From positions 124,001-188,000 of the forward strand of contig CAOLHI010001649.1 of the NCBI GenBank assembly GCA_948474755.1: DNA of 64,000 nt. The letters are read 5' to 3'. This stretch comes from Ctenosaura bakeri. Lineage: Eukaryota > Chordata > Lepidosauria > Squamata > Iguanidae. Positions 34,451-45,479 of the stretch are shown here, piece after piece. The position numbers were made by a program, and so were the translations under genes. The notes under the pieces were generated by a model. That model was not told where the DNA came from and did no database searches. It worked only from the letters and a program-made list of their open reading frames with translations. How positions within the stretch are numbered: position 1 is the first letter of the stretch; each line of letters opens with the position of its first letter.

Positions 34451-35900
34451 ACAGATATTGAGAGTTTTCATTGAGGTGAGGAAATATCCCACAACTCACA
34501 GAATGCATTTTTTTCTCCTAATACATGAAGGTCCAAATGAGCCCCAAAATGCCACACTCTGTACCCAGACTTAGATTCTCAGAAAGCTGGCTTCCATGAG
34601 AAACGCCACTGCAAACCTACAGTAATTTTGCTCACAAAATTAATGGTTCAAGTCACAAACTGTTAATGGAATGTTCTGTTTCAAAGTGTATTTCTGGGAA
34701 TAAGTAAATCTGCAGCTTTTGCTTAGTGAGTTAAAATGGCTATAGGAAAGCAGTGGAGGTTGTGTTCACTTCAAATAGAGATAGGTTATGGCACATTTCA
34801 GATAAAAAGGGGAGAGATTTAATGTGCACTAAGCCTGCTGATAGCATCTTAACATTGTAATGAAGTTTATTTTACTGCAGTGGAAATCAAACTCATTTTA
34901 CCAGGTCTGGGTTATGAACTTCTATGAGTGACATTAGCCTGGGCAGAGAAGGAGATGGTGAGAGGATGTAACCAATGAAATGAAATTAGGGAAATAAAAC
35001 ATCCTCATTGGAAAAGGTGTAACATTAATCCTCTCTACTTTCTTCTGTTGCCAAAGTCTACTTGAGGAAGGATGCTCCGTCACCTTGACAGCGTGCTTTC
35101 TTTCCCCACTATGAAGTTTATTTACCTGAATTATTAATGTTGCTTTTGTTTGTTGCAATATCTTAATTTTTTCCCCCATTTCATTCACCTGTCACAATTG
35201 TTTTTGATTTGCTCATCAGGATGATGCATAAATCTTTGGAAAACACTTTAGTGTCACCCATATTTTTGCTCTCTTATCAGACAATCCTGTCTTCATGGTA
35301 AAACCAGGCTGTTCTCCCTTTTTGCCCGCCATGAAGACTGTCAATCATGAAGATTATGCTTTAAACTTAACCAAGTGGATACAAGATAGAATTTAAACTA
35401 CATCTCATATGTCAGTAGAAAGTATATCATGTACAAGCAGAACAGCAAACAGAGGACTCACTTTCTCCCATCCATGATGTCAAAATGAGTCTGTAGGCTA
35501 GCAAGTGTGGATATCCCATACTTTCCACATGTCCCATTTTGGCAGAAACAGTCCCAGTTAATCCTCTGCCAATCTACCTTTTTCAGCTACTTTTAAAATG
35601 TTCCAATTTCTCTCTCTTCCTTTTCCCTTTTCCCCTTTGTCCTCAGATTACTTTCATTATTGCAAACTGAGTTCAAAGTGTGAAAGTTGTTTGCACTCAA
35701 CTCAGCAAGGGAGAGAGAAGAGGAGGGGGGCAGAATCCTGCCTTTCTTAGGAAGCTCAGACAGAAGTGAACTGCTATGGTCTCTCCTATGCTGTGTGTTC
35801 GTCCTCATTTGCCATCTTGACTGTACTCTCATGTTGCTCAACCTCAACATATGTCCCAGTTTCATCTGTGAAAAGTTGGAGCGTATGCTCGCCTTCATGA
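34451..35900. other. Repeat-poor segment, no gene seen
   Basis: About 1.45 kb without recognised repeats. The part at 34700-35330 has the mixed composition of possible conserved non-coding DNA. The 123-codon minus-strand frame at 35593-35964 overlaps the SINE at its end and has no domain. Confidence 0.4.
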
Positions 35901-36118
35901 GCCAGTATGGTGTAGGGTTTAAGTGATGGACTATGACCTTGGAGACCAGAGTTCTATTTCCCACTCAGCTGTGAAAACTCACTGGGTGACCTTGGCACAT
36001 CACACACTGTCAGCCCCGGAAAACTCTGTGATAGGTTGTCCCTAGGGTTGCCATAAATTGGAAACAACTTGAAGGCACACAGCAACAACAACAGCAGCAG
36101 CATCAACAACAACAACAA
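35901..36118 (+). mobile_element. Sauria-type SINE, full length
   Basis: The tRNA-like head gccagtatggtgtagggttt includes a box-A-like element, and a box-B-like part follows (gaccagagttctatttccc, diverged). The body reads cactgggtgaccttggcaca and the BovB-like tail gggttgccataaattggaaa is followed by cttgaaggcacacagcaaca and a (CAA)n run. Pol III-type SINE. Confidence 0.92.
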
Positions 36119-36163
36119 TATGCTAGCCTGTAATGTCATCCAGCAAGTATTGGTCAACAGGGA

Positions 36164-36370
36164 TCATAGAATCATAGAGCTGGAAGAGACCACAGGGCCA
36201 TCCAGTCCAACCTCCTGCTATACAAGAACAGGCATCAAAGTACTCAGCCTCTGTTTAAAAACCTCCAAAGAAGAGGACCCCACCATATTCCAAGGGAGCA
36301 CATTCCACTGCTGAACAGCTCTGACCATTAGGAAGTTCTTCTAGAGGTTCAGGGGAAATCTCTTTTCCTG
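36164..36370 (-). mobile_element. CR1 LINE 3' end (reverse)
   Basis: The plus strand reads atcatagagctggaagagac, then gggccatccagtccaacctc, 'gaggaccccaccatattcc' and 'ctgaacagctctgaccatta'. This is the inverse of the CR1 3' end, which typically finishes '...ccttccagctctatgattct'. It is only the 3' UTR-proximal portion. Confidence 0.88.
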
Positions 36371-36398
36371 TAGTTTGAATCAACATTAGTCAACTAAT

Positions 36399-37217
36399 CA
36401 GGGGTGTCAAACTGAATTTCACCATGGGCCCCATCAGCATTATCGGTTGCCTTCAAAGGACCAGTTGTATTTGTAAGACTATATAAATATATCTACTCTT
36501 TTATCATATTAAATCATTGCTTCTGCATATGATTATTACTGTTTTTAGTATTAACTAGCTCTGAAACTAGAAGTCTAGGAAAAATAATGGCAAGCAGATA
36601 TTCAAGTATACAACTATTGTACAATTTATTGTAAAATGAGTTTTGAAAACAGAAAGTTATTTTTTTAATGATCAGACAAATATTACCAAGTACTGTTCGT
36701 TACATTAACTTTGCTTAACTTTTTGGTCCCAGCTGAGACCCTCTCTGTGCCTCTTTCTGCCCCCCAGACCCTCTCCGTGCCTCTTGCAGCCCCCCAGACC
36801 CTCTCTGTAGCTCTTTCTGCTCCCCCCTCCCCTGTGGCTCTTTCTGCTCCCCTGCCACTCTCTGTACCTGGTGAGCCTGATCCCCACAGTGGGCCCCTGG
36901 CTGTCAGTATTCTGAAGAGGGTCCCAGCATTCAGCACTCATGATCTACTTCTACTCCTGGCTGTTCCTCTGTCCAACTCTTGTGAGCTGCACGAAGTGTT
37001 CCCATGGTAACCCATGGCAATGCTTTGATGAAGTAGAAGTAGATCACAAATGCTGGCTGCTGGGACCCTCTTCAGAATACCGGCAGCCAGGGGCCCACAA
37101 TGTGGGGATCAGACTTGCTTGGTGGGGAAGTGCCACAGCTGCAGGAGAGGTGCAAGGGCTACATGAAATGGCCTGGGGGTTGGATTCAGCCCACCGGCCT
37201 TGTGTTTGACACATGTG
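36399..37217. mobile_element. hAT foldback element E, long copy
   Basis: The left end CAGGGGTGTCAAACTG and right end TGTTTGACACATGTG are imperfect inverses with a hAT-type start. The left subterminal part (ttgtaagactatataaatat) matches the copies at 60484 and 62576. A central inverted pair around 36905-37085 (ctgaagagggtcccagca and its inverse; gatctacttctact and its inverse) makes it fold back. It contains a local tandem repeat at 36735-36860. Flanking 8-mers do not match. No transposase is encoded. Confidence 0.8.
36735..36860. repeat. Short tandem repeat inside hAT element E
   Basis: Pyrimidine-rich units of 38-40 bp (gaccctctctgtgcctcttt, ctgcccccca and variants) occur about three times. 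The other two E copies have fewer units, explaining this copy's greater length in part. Confidence 0.75.
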
Positions 37218-39248
37218 GTCTAGAGGAAAAGGTGGTGAAATGTAGACTGGGATTTATTAGTAGATCTCTAGGTGGTTTGCAGTAGGACTGGCCCAAAATA
37301 TTTTACCACCACAACCAAGGAGAATATCATGCTCTTCCCCAATCCACATATATAACAAAGCAAACTGAAAACTGAGTCATACTTCAGCAGACAATATGGG
37401 CAACAATTTACTTCCTTTTAGGTTACTCAAACTAAATTGACTGTCATGAGATTTCAATAATCTAGAAGTGCAGCAGTTCTCATCTCACCCAGAGCTGAAC
37501 AAGTTCGCTGAAGTCCTTGGATTCAGTACACTTGCAGTGCAAATCTAAGCAAACAAATATTACTGCGTTCAGGAAGTCGCAGGGAAGCATGTATGAGATT
37601 GCCATCTTAATTGGGTGTCGCATTTCAGCCATCTTCAAGACAACAAATATTTTCTGTACATTCAAGATCAACAATTTAGTAAATTATTATTTTTATGAAA
37701 TAATCAGGGTATTCTTTAATTTCCAGAGCCCCTGGAAAGGCCTGGAAAATGTTTTTTTTCAAAATGTGAACATAATGCAGAGAAATGAAAATGGAAAGGG
37801 CACAGTTGTCTCACCTTGTTACTTTAGCTTTCCAAACTCCTATATAAAGAGAAAGCGATAAAAAAGAAAGGAAGATGGGGGGGAATGGGAGGGGGAGAGA
37901 TCATAAAGTGTTTTTTTTTTCTGACAGAGCAATATTGGGCTCCCATACATACAAACATCACACCATTTCAAACCGCCAAGGATCATTGGGAAGAAAAAAA
38001 AATAACTTTTTTTCCCCTCCCCCCTGCCTTTGATTTTTCAGAAGGATGAAATGAAAGGGACAGTGATACATATTTTAAGCCCTGTGAATTCACAATGGGG
38101 CTTTAGAATAAAGAGGTAAAAAAAAGAGAAAGAGAGAGAGAGAGAGAGAGAGAACCTTTGAACTAAACAAAGGTCCATCACAGTGCACTTTTTTTTCTCT
38201 TTTTTGCACAACCACCTTATAAAGGAAATTCTGCTCGATGGAGGGACCAGGTGGCTTTTGCCGTTGCACCTCTCCTGACACAACACAGTGGCATCACTTC
38301 CAGCCGCTCTCAATCCACTGTATGCCATGTCATTGACTCCTCTTGGTCCTGATCTCTTATCTCATAGAGATTTCTTTTCTAGTCAAATGTCCTGTGAAAG
38401 TATCCATTCCGAGCCACGCATCTGAGTATCTCTTTGTACTCCCCCAAAGCCTGTAGCCTAGCGAGCTGCATTAAGTTGATTAAAGTGGTCCTATAGACAG
38501 TTACTTAGGCTCTTACTCTGCCCTTAGATTAAAGACAAGACAGCATCCGCCCCCCTTTCAAGAGCTTGTGGGGTTTTTTTTACTCTCTCTCCCTCACTCC
38601 ACCAACCCTCCCTCTTGCAAAACTGAAACTTTCAAAAGGGGTCAGTAAAAGACAAAAGCTCTTATGAACCGGAGAAGGAAAAAAGGCTTTTATGACAAAT
38701 GATTTCTAATTTCCCCTTTGTTCCAAAAAGGCAGCAGTTATGCTGCCAGAAACATAACAAGCCATCAGTAGGGCCTTGATGGAAAGCTTCTACTGAAGGC
38801 TTCGGGAAAAGAGCTCCCAACAAGTACCAATCATTTTCCCTTAAACAAAAAACAAAAAAACAAAATTACTTCTCTGAGGAGAAATGCTTACTCTCTCAGC
38901 TTTAAATCTGGGAAGAAAGGCAAGGGAAAGGAACATAATTCTAGCTATGTAGATAGGATGTCAAACTAAGAGAGGCTGGGCAGAAATTATTTTCATTTTG
39001 TGTGTGGTAGGTGGTTAGGAAGAAAGGGTTTGTGTGGGGGCGATGACGGTGGTGATGGTGTGTTGTCAGTCTGTGTGAAATGTATTGTAACTGTCCAACA
39101 AATGTCATCATTTTCAGAAACTTTAGATAAATCTTAGACTAACCGAGAAAAACAAGTTGCTTACTTTACAAAATGAGAGGTCTTCAAAGTAGCCAAGATG
39201 TTACTTGCTTGTCTGTCTGCCTGTCTGTTTGTTTGCTTGTTGCCTTAT
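37218..39248. other. Repeat-poor island, no gene seen
   Basis: About 2 kb without a recognised transposon. Simple tracts are T run 37911-37920, A and T runs near 37995-38012, (GA)n at 38126-38153, and T runs near 38188 and 38573. The composition is suggestive of possible regulatory DNA. No exon-like frame has a domain. Confidence 0.45.
38126..38153. repeat. (GA)n microsatellite
   Basis: GA dinucleotide run of about 12 units, preceded by a short A-rich purine stretch. Confidence 0.9.
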
Positions 39249-39381
39249 GGTCCTTTCATACGACACAATTCCATTTTCATTGCTGTGGCTGTATCCTGTG
39301 GGATCCTGAGGTTTGTGATTTTGTGAGGCTCTGGAGGAACTCCCTGCATAAGAATTCTAAATGTTCTGCCCGAAACTGCAA

Positions 39382-39770
39382 GCCAGTGTGATGTAGGGCT
39401 TTGATCACTGGACTACAACTCTGGAGATCAGGGGCCTTTCTGCACTACACTGTTATAGGGCTATTATCCTACTTTCAACATACTGTGGAATTCTGGGGTT
39501 TGTAGTTTACTGAGGTCAAAGAGCTCTCTGGCTAAACTGCAAACCCAAGGATTCCATAGGATGTTGAAAGTGGAATGATAGCACTACTGGTATTAAGAGT
39601 GTAGGGCAGAAAGGCTCCAAGATTTCCAGCCATGGAAACACATGTGGGCAAGTTATACTCCCTCAGACTCAGAGGAAGGCTCCTCTGAACAAATCTTACC
39701 AAGAAAACCCTGGGATAGGTTTGCCTTTGGGTCACCGTAAATTGGAAATGACTTGAAGGCACACAACAAC
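39382..39770 (+). mobile_element. Sauria-type SINE, interrupted
   Basis: The head (gccagtgtgatgtagggctt) is at 39382-39432. The body and tail (ccagccatggaaacacatg, gaggaaggctcctctgaaca, ggtcaccgtaaattggaaat, gacttgaaggcacacaacaa) are at 39618-39770. A 9-bp TSD, aaactgcaa, is intact on both sides. A group-A MITE of about 185 bp sits near the box-B region. Confidence 0.9.
39433..39617. mobile_element. Inner group-A MITE
   Basis: The left end GGCCTTTCTGCACTACACTG and right end GTGTAGGGCAGAAAGGCTC are near-inverses. The arms carry the group words (actttcaacatactgtggaa; gattccataggatgttgaaa; tggaatgatagcacta). The inferred insertion point is inside the SINE's box-B region. The exact TSD is not resolved. 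Confidence 0.82.
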
Positions 39771-39857
39771 AAACTGCAAACCCCAGGATTCTATAAGATA
39801 GAACAATGGCAATTAAAGTGGAATCATAGTGGTATAACTGTGAAGTGTGGAAAGGCT

Positions 39858-40245
39858 CCGGAAGTTCTTCTGAACAAGGTATAGCATTTTACCCGTGTTC
39901 TAGATTGCTACAGACAACTACTGTTTTACTCACCTCATAATTAACTAATGACATTAGATTCCTCCTTTTTCTCTAAGGAATTCGAGGAATCATCAATATT
40001 CTCCCTTCCTTCCCCTTTCTATCCACACAACAACCTTATGAAATAGGTTTATTTCAGAGTCAGTGACCAATCCAAGGTCACCCAGTGACATTTAAAGGGG
40101 GGCTTTCTGGCTCCTGTTCAACACTCACTTGTAAATATACTATTGAGTACTTACAGTGGAATGTGGTAGTCCAACAAAGTGGCACATGACCACATAGGAA
40201 CATTTTGACTCCCTTTGTGTGTCCGTTCAGAATAAAGAATTCAGA
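39858..40245. other. Unassigned sequence, no gene seen
   Basis: No recognised repeats or frames, apart from a possible ancient SINE-like 'ggtcacccagtgacatttaa' word near 40074. Confidence 0.4.
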
Positions 40246-40570
40246 CAGGTGTCATGGTGTAAGAAATTGGAGCACACCATACTTTATTTACTGTTTACAA
40301 ACCCCTAACTTGCAGTGGGACCTTCCTGAGTACAGAAACTACATTTGGGACCTGGGGTCCTTCCTGACCTCCCCTCTTTCTAATACAAGGTAAGATACCT
40401 GGGCCCCATGGCCAATTTGTTGCCTCACAGTCTGGCAACAGCTGACCCTGCTTGCACCTGCCCTGCAAATGTCGTGGCACTTCCATGTCCCAATGTTCCT
40501 CTTTTGGGTCACACAGTCTTACCCCCTCCAGTAGCTCATAGAGCTATAGAGGGTGATGGGGTCAAACTGT
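40246..40570 (-). mobile_element. Possible degenerate LTR (reverse)
   Basis: The plus strand begins TGTCATGGTG, so the minus strand would end ...CACCATGACA, as an LTR should end in CA. On the minus strand an AATAAAG poly-A-like signal lies at about 40280-40287, close to that end. The start of the LTR and a target duplication could not be defined, so this may be wrong. Confidence 0.25.
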
Positions 40571-40589
40571 GATAGGAAGACAAGCTCAT

Positions 40590-40958
40590 TTGAAATTAGG
40601 AGAGTTCTGAAGATACCATGAACTGCCAAAAAGATAAATGAATGCAAATTAGTCCTGAATTCGTTTCTGAATTAGTCCTGAATTCTGCCAAAACTACTAA
40701 ATTATTAAGCTAGAATTACTAAACTGAGGCTGTTGTACTTTGGACATATCAGATTACATAAGTCACTGGGAAATCCTCAGTAAAGTGGAAGGCAATAGAG
40801 GAAAAAAGGAAGACCAAATTACAAATTGATTGATTCAAGCAAGAAAACCACATCCCTGGGTTCACAAGTCCTAAGTAGGGCTGTCGGTGACTAAGTTTTA
40901 TGGAGATCTCTTATCCATACAGTCATCATAAGTTTAACTGCAAACAACAACAACAACA
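40590..40958 (+). mobile_element. RTE-BovB LINE 3' end, decayed
   Basis: The words 'aactgccaaaaagataaatg', 'gttgtactttggacatatca', 'agtaaagtggaaggcaatag', 'aggaagaccaaatta', 'cccatacagtcatcataag'-type tail and a CAACAACAACAAC end follow the BovB order. A local 24-bp duplication (gaattagtcctgaatt) lies at 40655-40690. Frame broken. Confidence 0.75.
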
Positions 40959-42847
40959 TTCCATTAGGTCAATGCAATTTATGTTTTCATAATTAACCTG
41001 GGGGTAGGGCAGACCAAATTTTGGAATCTTGACTTGGAAGAAGCCCCTACAGGCCAGTTTTCTGGTACAAATGTCGGTAGCAGTTGGTGGCTTCCATGTT
41101 AGCAAAGTAATGAATCCACTCCAGGTTTTAGTCTGCCCTTTAAAGGAACTGTCTAATGTGATAACTCTATTGTGAAGATAGAGTTCAGCAGCTTGGACAG
41201 TTCCTTAGAGTTCAGACTAAGCCCCAGAATGGATTCATTGCACCTCTGATGTGGAAGCCATCACTGATGAGTGTAAAGAAAACTATTTTAAGAAATCCAG
41301 AAAGCTTTGCAAAACTGGGCATGCAGCTGTTTCCCAGTCCAGTCAGCATACATTGATTGGACTGGGTTAGATTCATCTGAACCAGGCTGTAGGCAAACTA
41401 ATAGTTTATTTTTAGCCAATGTGTGGCAGGCCACCTTGAGAGTTTGTCCATCAAGGTGACATTCAGAGTACTTAAGTTCCCACCCCATCTCATCTATCTG
41501 CCTAGCGTCTGGACACACAGACCAGGAATGTACAAAAACACACCTCTATACACTGCATTTCACACTTCCGCACATAAATTCCTCTTTGACCCTGTCTAAC
41601 TGGTACACAAGCATTTGAGTGTCTCGGTTCCTAGATTTTATTTTAGTCTGAGAAGGAAATGTGATGATATGTGCATGTGTGTAATGTAGCACAAAAGTAT
41701 GCTTACTGAGGCATACAATCAGGATGTGTCAGTTTAAAACCACACATACTACAAACCTGCTTCTTTCCTCCACAAACATTAGGCAGTATGCTCAGCTCTT
41801 GTTTAGATCATGAGACAACCCACTTGTTTCAGAAAGAATGGAAACACACGTTAACCTCTTATTATAACAATGGCCAGACTACCCTTAGTTTCTGCCAAAT
41901 CTTAATTATTGTCTAACTTGATGTTATAATATAGGTATGCAGCTAAAAACATTTTTGTTCAGAGAGACTATAACCTCTTGCTTTCTTATGTTTGGAGCAT
42001 TAATTTAAAAACAATCAAGCAACCACCGTTTTCATCAAAGAGAAATTGGCATCACTATTCCTTGTTAACCAGAATTATGTAGGATACTAATGTACAATTA
42101 ACACAGTCATGTAAATATGGTCTGTTAAAAAAAAAAAGCAAACAGCCTTCCGTTTCTACCAGTGAAATGGCTACAAATGGGCTGCCATTAACTTTTGTAA
42201 CTTGAGTAGGTGCCTGCAAAGGGCCAGGTGGTGTTTATGCAGATGACTGAGCATGTTACAATGTGTTCTTCCTTTTGGATAAAACATTAGCGTATCAGAT
42301 GTGACAAATCAGATGTTCATCTTCCGCACTCCTGCATTATTTTACATTGAGAATTAGATAATGTGCTGGCGTAGCTTTTTGAGGAGGCTTTTCTTCCTCC
42401 TCGCCTATTTCTGAAGGTTAAGTTTATATACAAAGTTCTCCTGACACTCTGCATAATCCTTGCTAAACATTATTTTCAGGCTGGGGTGGCACTGTAGTGA
42501 ACCTAACCCTTACAGGTACCATGCCTTCTGTACTCCAGCAAACAGCTGACTTTTCAATTCAGAAGCAGAAATACTGTCATGATGACATCAGTGGAGAGAA
42601 TTAGAAGACGGCCATTTTCCCCCCATTAAATCACTAGGCGTTGGCAATGCTTATCTCTTCCACCTTTGAATGCATGATCAACATTTGTCAGACATAAGAT
42701 CTACAGTGTGAGAACTCAGGAAGAACATCACTGCTCCTTCCCCCTGCATTACTCAGTCTGAGCAACTTGTAATGCCGACTGAAAAACCTTTTAACCATCC
42801 AACACACGTCACACATACAAAAGAGGAAGGAAAGGAGAGAAAAGAGA
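40959..42847. other. Repeat-poor island, no gene seen
   Basis: About 1.9 kb without recognised transposons. The part at 41860-42480 has many TAAT/ATTA words and non-repetitive character and is a candidate conserved non-coding block. Poly-A at 42126-42137. No exon-like frame. Confidence 0.45.
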
Positions 42848-43034
42848 AATGCAGCAGCACCTTTAAAACTAATTGGTTTTATTTTAGCATGAGCTCTTGG
42901 GGATATAAACCCACTTCTTTGGATGCAGTACTGAGTGGTATAAAGCCCTCAGGTATAAGTATATTTATACAGTTGTGGGAGTGGAAACTTCCCTTCCTTT
43001 CCTCTATTTATGCTGCAAGAGACCAACATGGCTA
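42848..43034 (-). repeat. Interspersed repeat of reptile type (class uncertain)
   Basis: The plus strand reads 'gcagcacctttaaaactaat', 'ttttattttagcatgagctc', 'gggatataaacccacttctt', 'ggatgcagta' and 'gcaagagaccaacatggcta'. This is the recurrent 'aagtgggtttatatccacgaaagctcatgct' repeat, read in reverse, that I associate with sauropsid genomes. I cannot place it in a class from sequence alone. Confidence 0.55.
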
Positions 43035-43317
43035 CATATTTAAAAATTATACATAGGTTTTTTTCTATAACTAACCCTGAATTGGGATGAACAAAGACTA
43101 ATATTTCAGATGTAACAGATACGACAGTGTCCTTCTAGGCCAGGTTACATAATGGGGCCAATATGGATCTCATCTCAGTGGTACCACTGCTTCCACCTGC
43201 CTGATACCTGCTGTCCGTTTAACATAGCATTCACAACTCTTTCATCTGCTACTACGACTGTCTCGTCCCTTCCTTCTTTCCTTTTTTTTTTTCATTTAGC
43301 AGTATAAGCAACCTTTT
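43035..43317. other. Unassigned sequence, no gene seen
   Basis: No element recognised. A pyrimidine-rich segment begins near 43260. Confidence 0.4.
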
Positions 43318-43390
43318 CCCTCTCTCTTTCCCTCTCTCTCTCCCATCTATATAGATAAATAGGTGATAGATAGGTAGGTAGGTAGGTAGG

Positions 43391-43446
<56 letters not shown>

Positions 43447-43480
43447 TAAAGCGTGCATGTGTGTTTGTGTGTGTGTGTGT
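43318..43480. repeat. Compound microsatellite (CT)n-(TAGG)n-(TAGA)n-(CAGA)n-(TG)n
   Basis: Pyrimidine (CT-rich) tract at 43318-43344, then TAGG units (about 43370-43392), about ten TAGA units (43391-43431), four CAGA units (43431-43446), and a TG run (about 43457-43480). The neighbouring units differ by single bases, as expected for motif drift within one array. Confidence 0.95.
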
Positions 43481-44611
43481 ATTGTTTTACAAAACCACAG
43501 ATGTATATGCACATGTCAGTAAGACAGATCCATAGACACAACTCTGTTGTATCATACATGGGGGTCAGATCAAAATGGCAGCAGATGTTGCTTATCATGA
43601 AAAGGCAGCAAATTGTTAATTATTTGCTTTATTACTTTCGCAATTCTGCTACCAGAAAAGGTGGGGAAGCACTAGTGGACTTTTCTGCTTCGTGTATCAA
43701 AATAACTTGCTTGGGACTGTCCAGCTTGACTTGGGTAACTGGGAGTGTCGTTTATTACTGTGCCTCTGTCGGAAAAATATCTTGGAGAGGACCTACTCAA
43801 AAGGCTTCCAACACATTAGATGTGTAACTAGACTCTTGCCCAAGTCAAGATGAAAGAGATTGAAATCTCATGAGACCTGAAGTTTTTATGTCTTACAAGA
43901 TTTTAAACTAGACATTGGGCATGATTTGGCAAAGCATAGGTAAAGCCCTCATCACTCATAACTCACATCACATCAGTTGGCTGGCCTTACCTGCATGAGC
44001 CATCCATTAAGGGAAGTGAAGGACCAGAGAAGTAATTGGAGAGATGGGGCTTGCAGAAGGAGGACCACCACCCAGCAAATCTGGGGCAACTGTTGAACCC
44101 TGGAACTCTGCTTCACACCAGTGAAAGAAAGCTTAAATATGAGCTGAATCTCTGTAGAGCCAAAAGTAGCGTGGGCACCCAGAACATCTCCTTGAATAAA
44201 CAAGGGTTGTGAAATCATGACCTTTTCATGCCATATTAGCAAATACGTTCAAGTTTATGGCCCAGTTATATTCCAAGATTGGTGTCTGCCTCTTTATTGC
44301 CAGTCACAGTGAGAGAAATTTCTCACCTCTTGCCTTATTTGCCCAAGTAACTACAGATACTTGCATGAATAAATAGCTTGTTTTTATAAACTACAAGTGG
44401 CCTTTCTGATGGGAAGAGAATTCTGTAAAACTCAAAACCCTGCATAGTCTTTCAACAGCAAGAAACAGACCCAGGAGAAAACCCAGTTTAATCTCCCTTA
44501 TTTTCCAAGACCAATATAGCAATTTAGGACTAAATAGAAGAAACAGAGTAGAAAGAACATCAGGAGCACCATTTGGAGATAGTAGTTTGACAAGGAAACC
44601 AGGTGCCTTGG
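43481..44611. other. Unassigned sequence, no gene seen
   Basis: The 124-codon plus-strand frame 43453-43827 starts in the microsatellite and has no domain. No transposon recognised. Confidence 0.4.
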
Positions 44612-44775
44612 AACTGCTTCCTTGCTGGAGGTTTTCAGGAAGAGGCTAGACCAGGAAATCCAGAGCTAGACTGTGTGCAACAGAACACCATCTGTTGCAC
44701 ACAGTCTAACTCTGAATTTCCTGCATCCAGAAGGAGGGTTGGACTAGCGGCATATTGGAGTTCTAGCTTCAGACA
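44612..44775 (+). mobile_element. CR1 LINE 3' fragment with an internal inverted duplication
   Basis: 'ggaggttttcaggaagaggc' followed by 'tccagaaggagggttggact' is the order found near the CR1 3' end. Between them lie two 33-bp arms (44652-44684 and 44691-44723) that are inverses with 2 mismatches and a 6-base loop. The right arm fits the expected CR1 sequence, so the left arm looks like an inverted extra copy. Confidence 0.6.
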
Positions 44776-45479
44776 GAGGTGGATTTCACTGTTGCCCTTC
44801 CCATTGCTGCTATGTGCTAGTCAAAACAGTGACTTACACTTGTGTAAGTAAGACGTGAGATCAGGACTGGAAGGAGGGAGAGAAGAAAGAGAAGACAGAA
44901 CAGTCGCTAACAGGATCCCTCCAAAAAACCACTAAAAAATGTATATTAGATAAACAGACACAAAGACACAGCTGTCAGCATTTTTGGACTCTTCTTGGAA
45001 TGTACCTGTAGGAACTAGCAAGATGATGGCCTGCACTTCAGCATTTAATGCTAGAACATGGAGTAACCTAATTGGGTTATACGAGATTTACTAATGTCTG
45101 CCTTATTTCCAAGCATGCACACCATGTAGTAGGTGCTTTTGGGTAGGTGGTTACACATTGTCTTATAAGAAAAACTGGTTTGCTTTAAAAAGACAAAAGA
45201 AAAGACTGATTTGCTTTAAAATATTTTTAAAATTGTGATAACTTATATGTATAGATAAAAATTTGGAATTATTACGACAGTTCAAATGGAAATGTAATAC
45301 CTCTCACCATATTGGGGGAGACTGACCAAAGCCTCAGCAGATGGTGCTAATAGTGGATGGATTACTTCAGTATCTCTATTCTCCTTCTTATGATTCTTTG
45401 GCCCTTTCTGGTCCACCCTCCCAACCTATCCTAAGGATGAGAGAAGGATGAGACAATAACAAAACTTATGCATGACAGT
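44776..45479. other. Unassigned sequence, no gene seen
   Basis: AT-rich. No element or exon-like frame recognised. Confidence 0.45.

Larger units (their letters stand above)
39249..39857. mobile_element. Group-A MITE split by a SINE that is itself split by another group-A MITE
   Basis: The outer left half (39249-39381, starting GGTCCTTTCATACG, with gtgggatcctgaggtttgtg) and outer right half (39771-39857, with aaccccaggattctataaga, gtggaatcatagtggtataa, ending GTGTGGAAAGGCTCC) are inverses of each other. Between them lies a Sauria SINE flanked by the 9-bp duplication aaactgcaa (39373-39381 and 39771-39779). Confidence 0.85.

Noticed and set aside
43368..43446. CRISPR-like or satellite array
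   Set aside because: Units are 4 bp with no spacers. It is an ordinary microsatellite in a eukaryotic genome.
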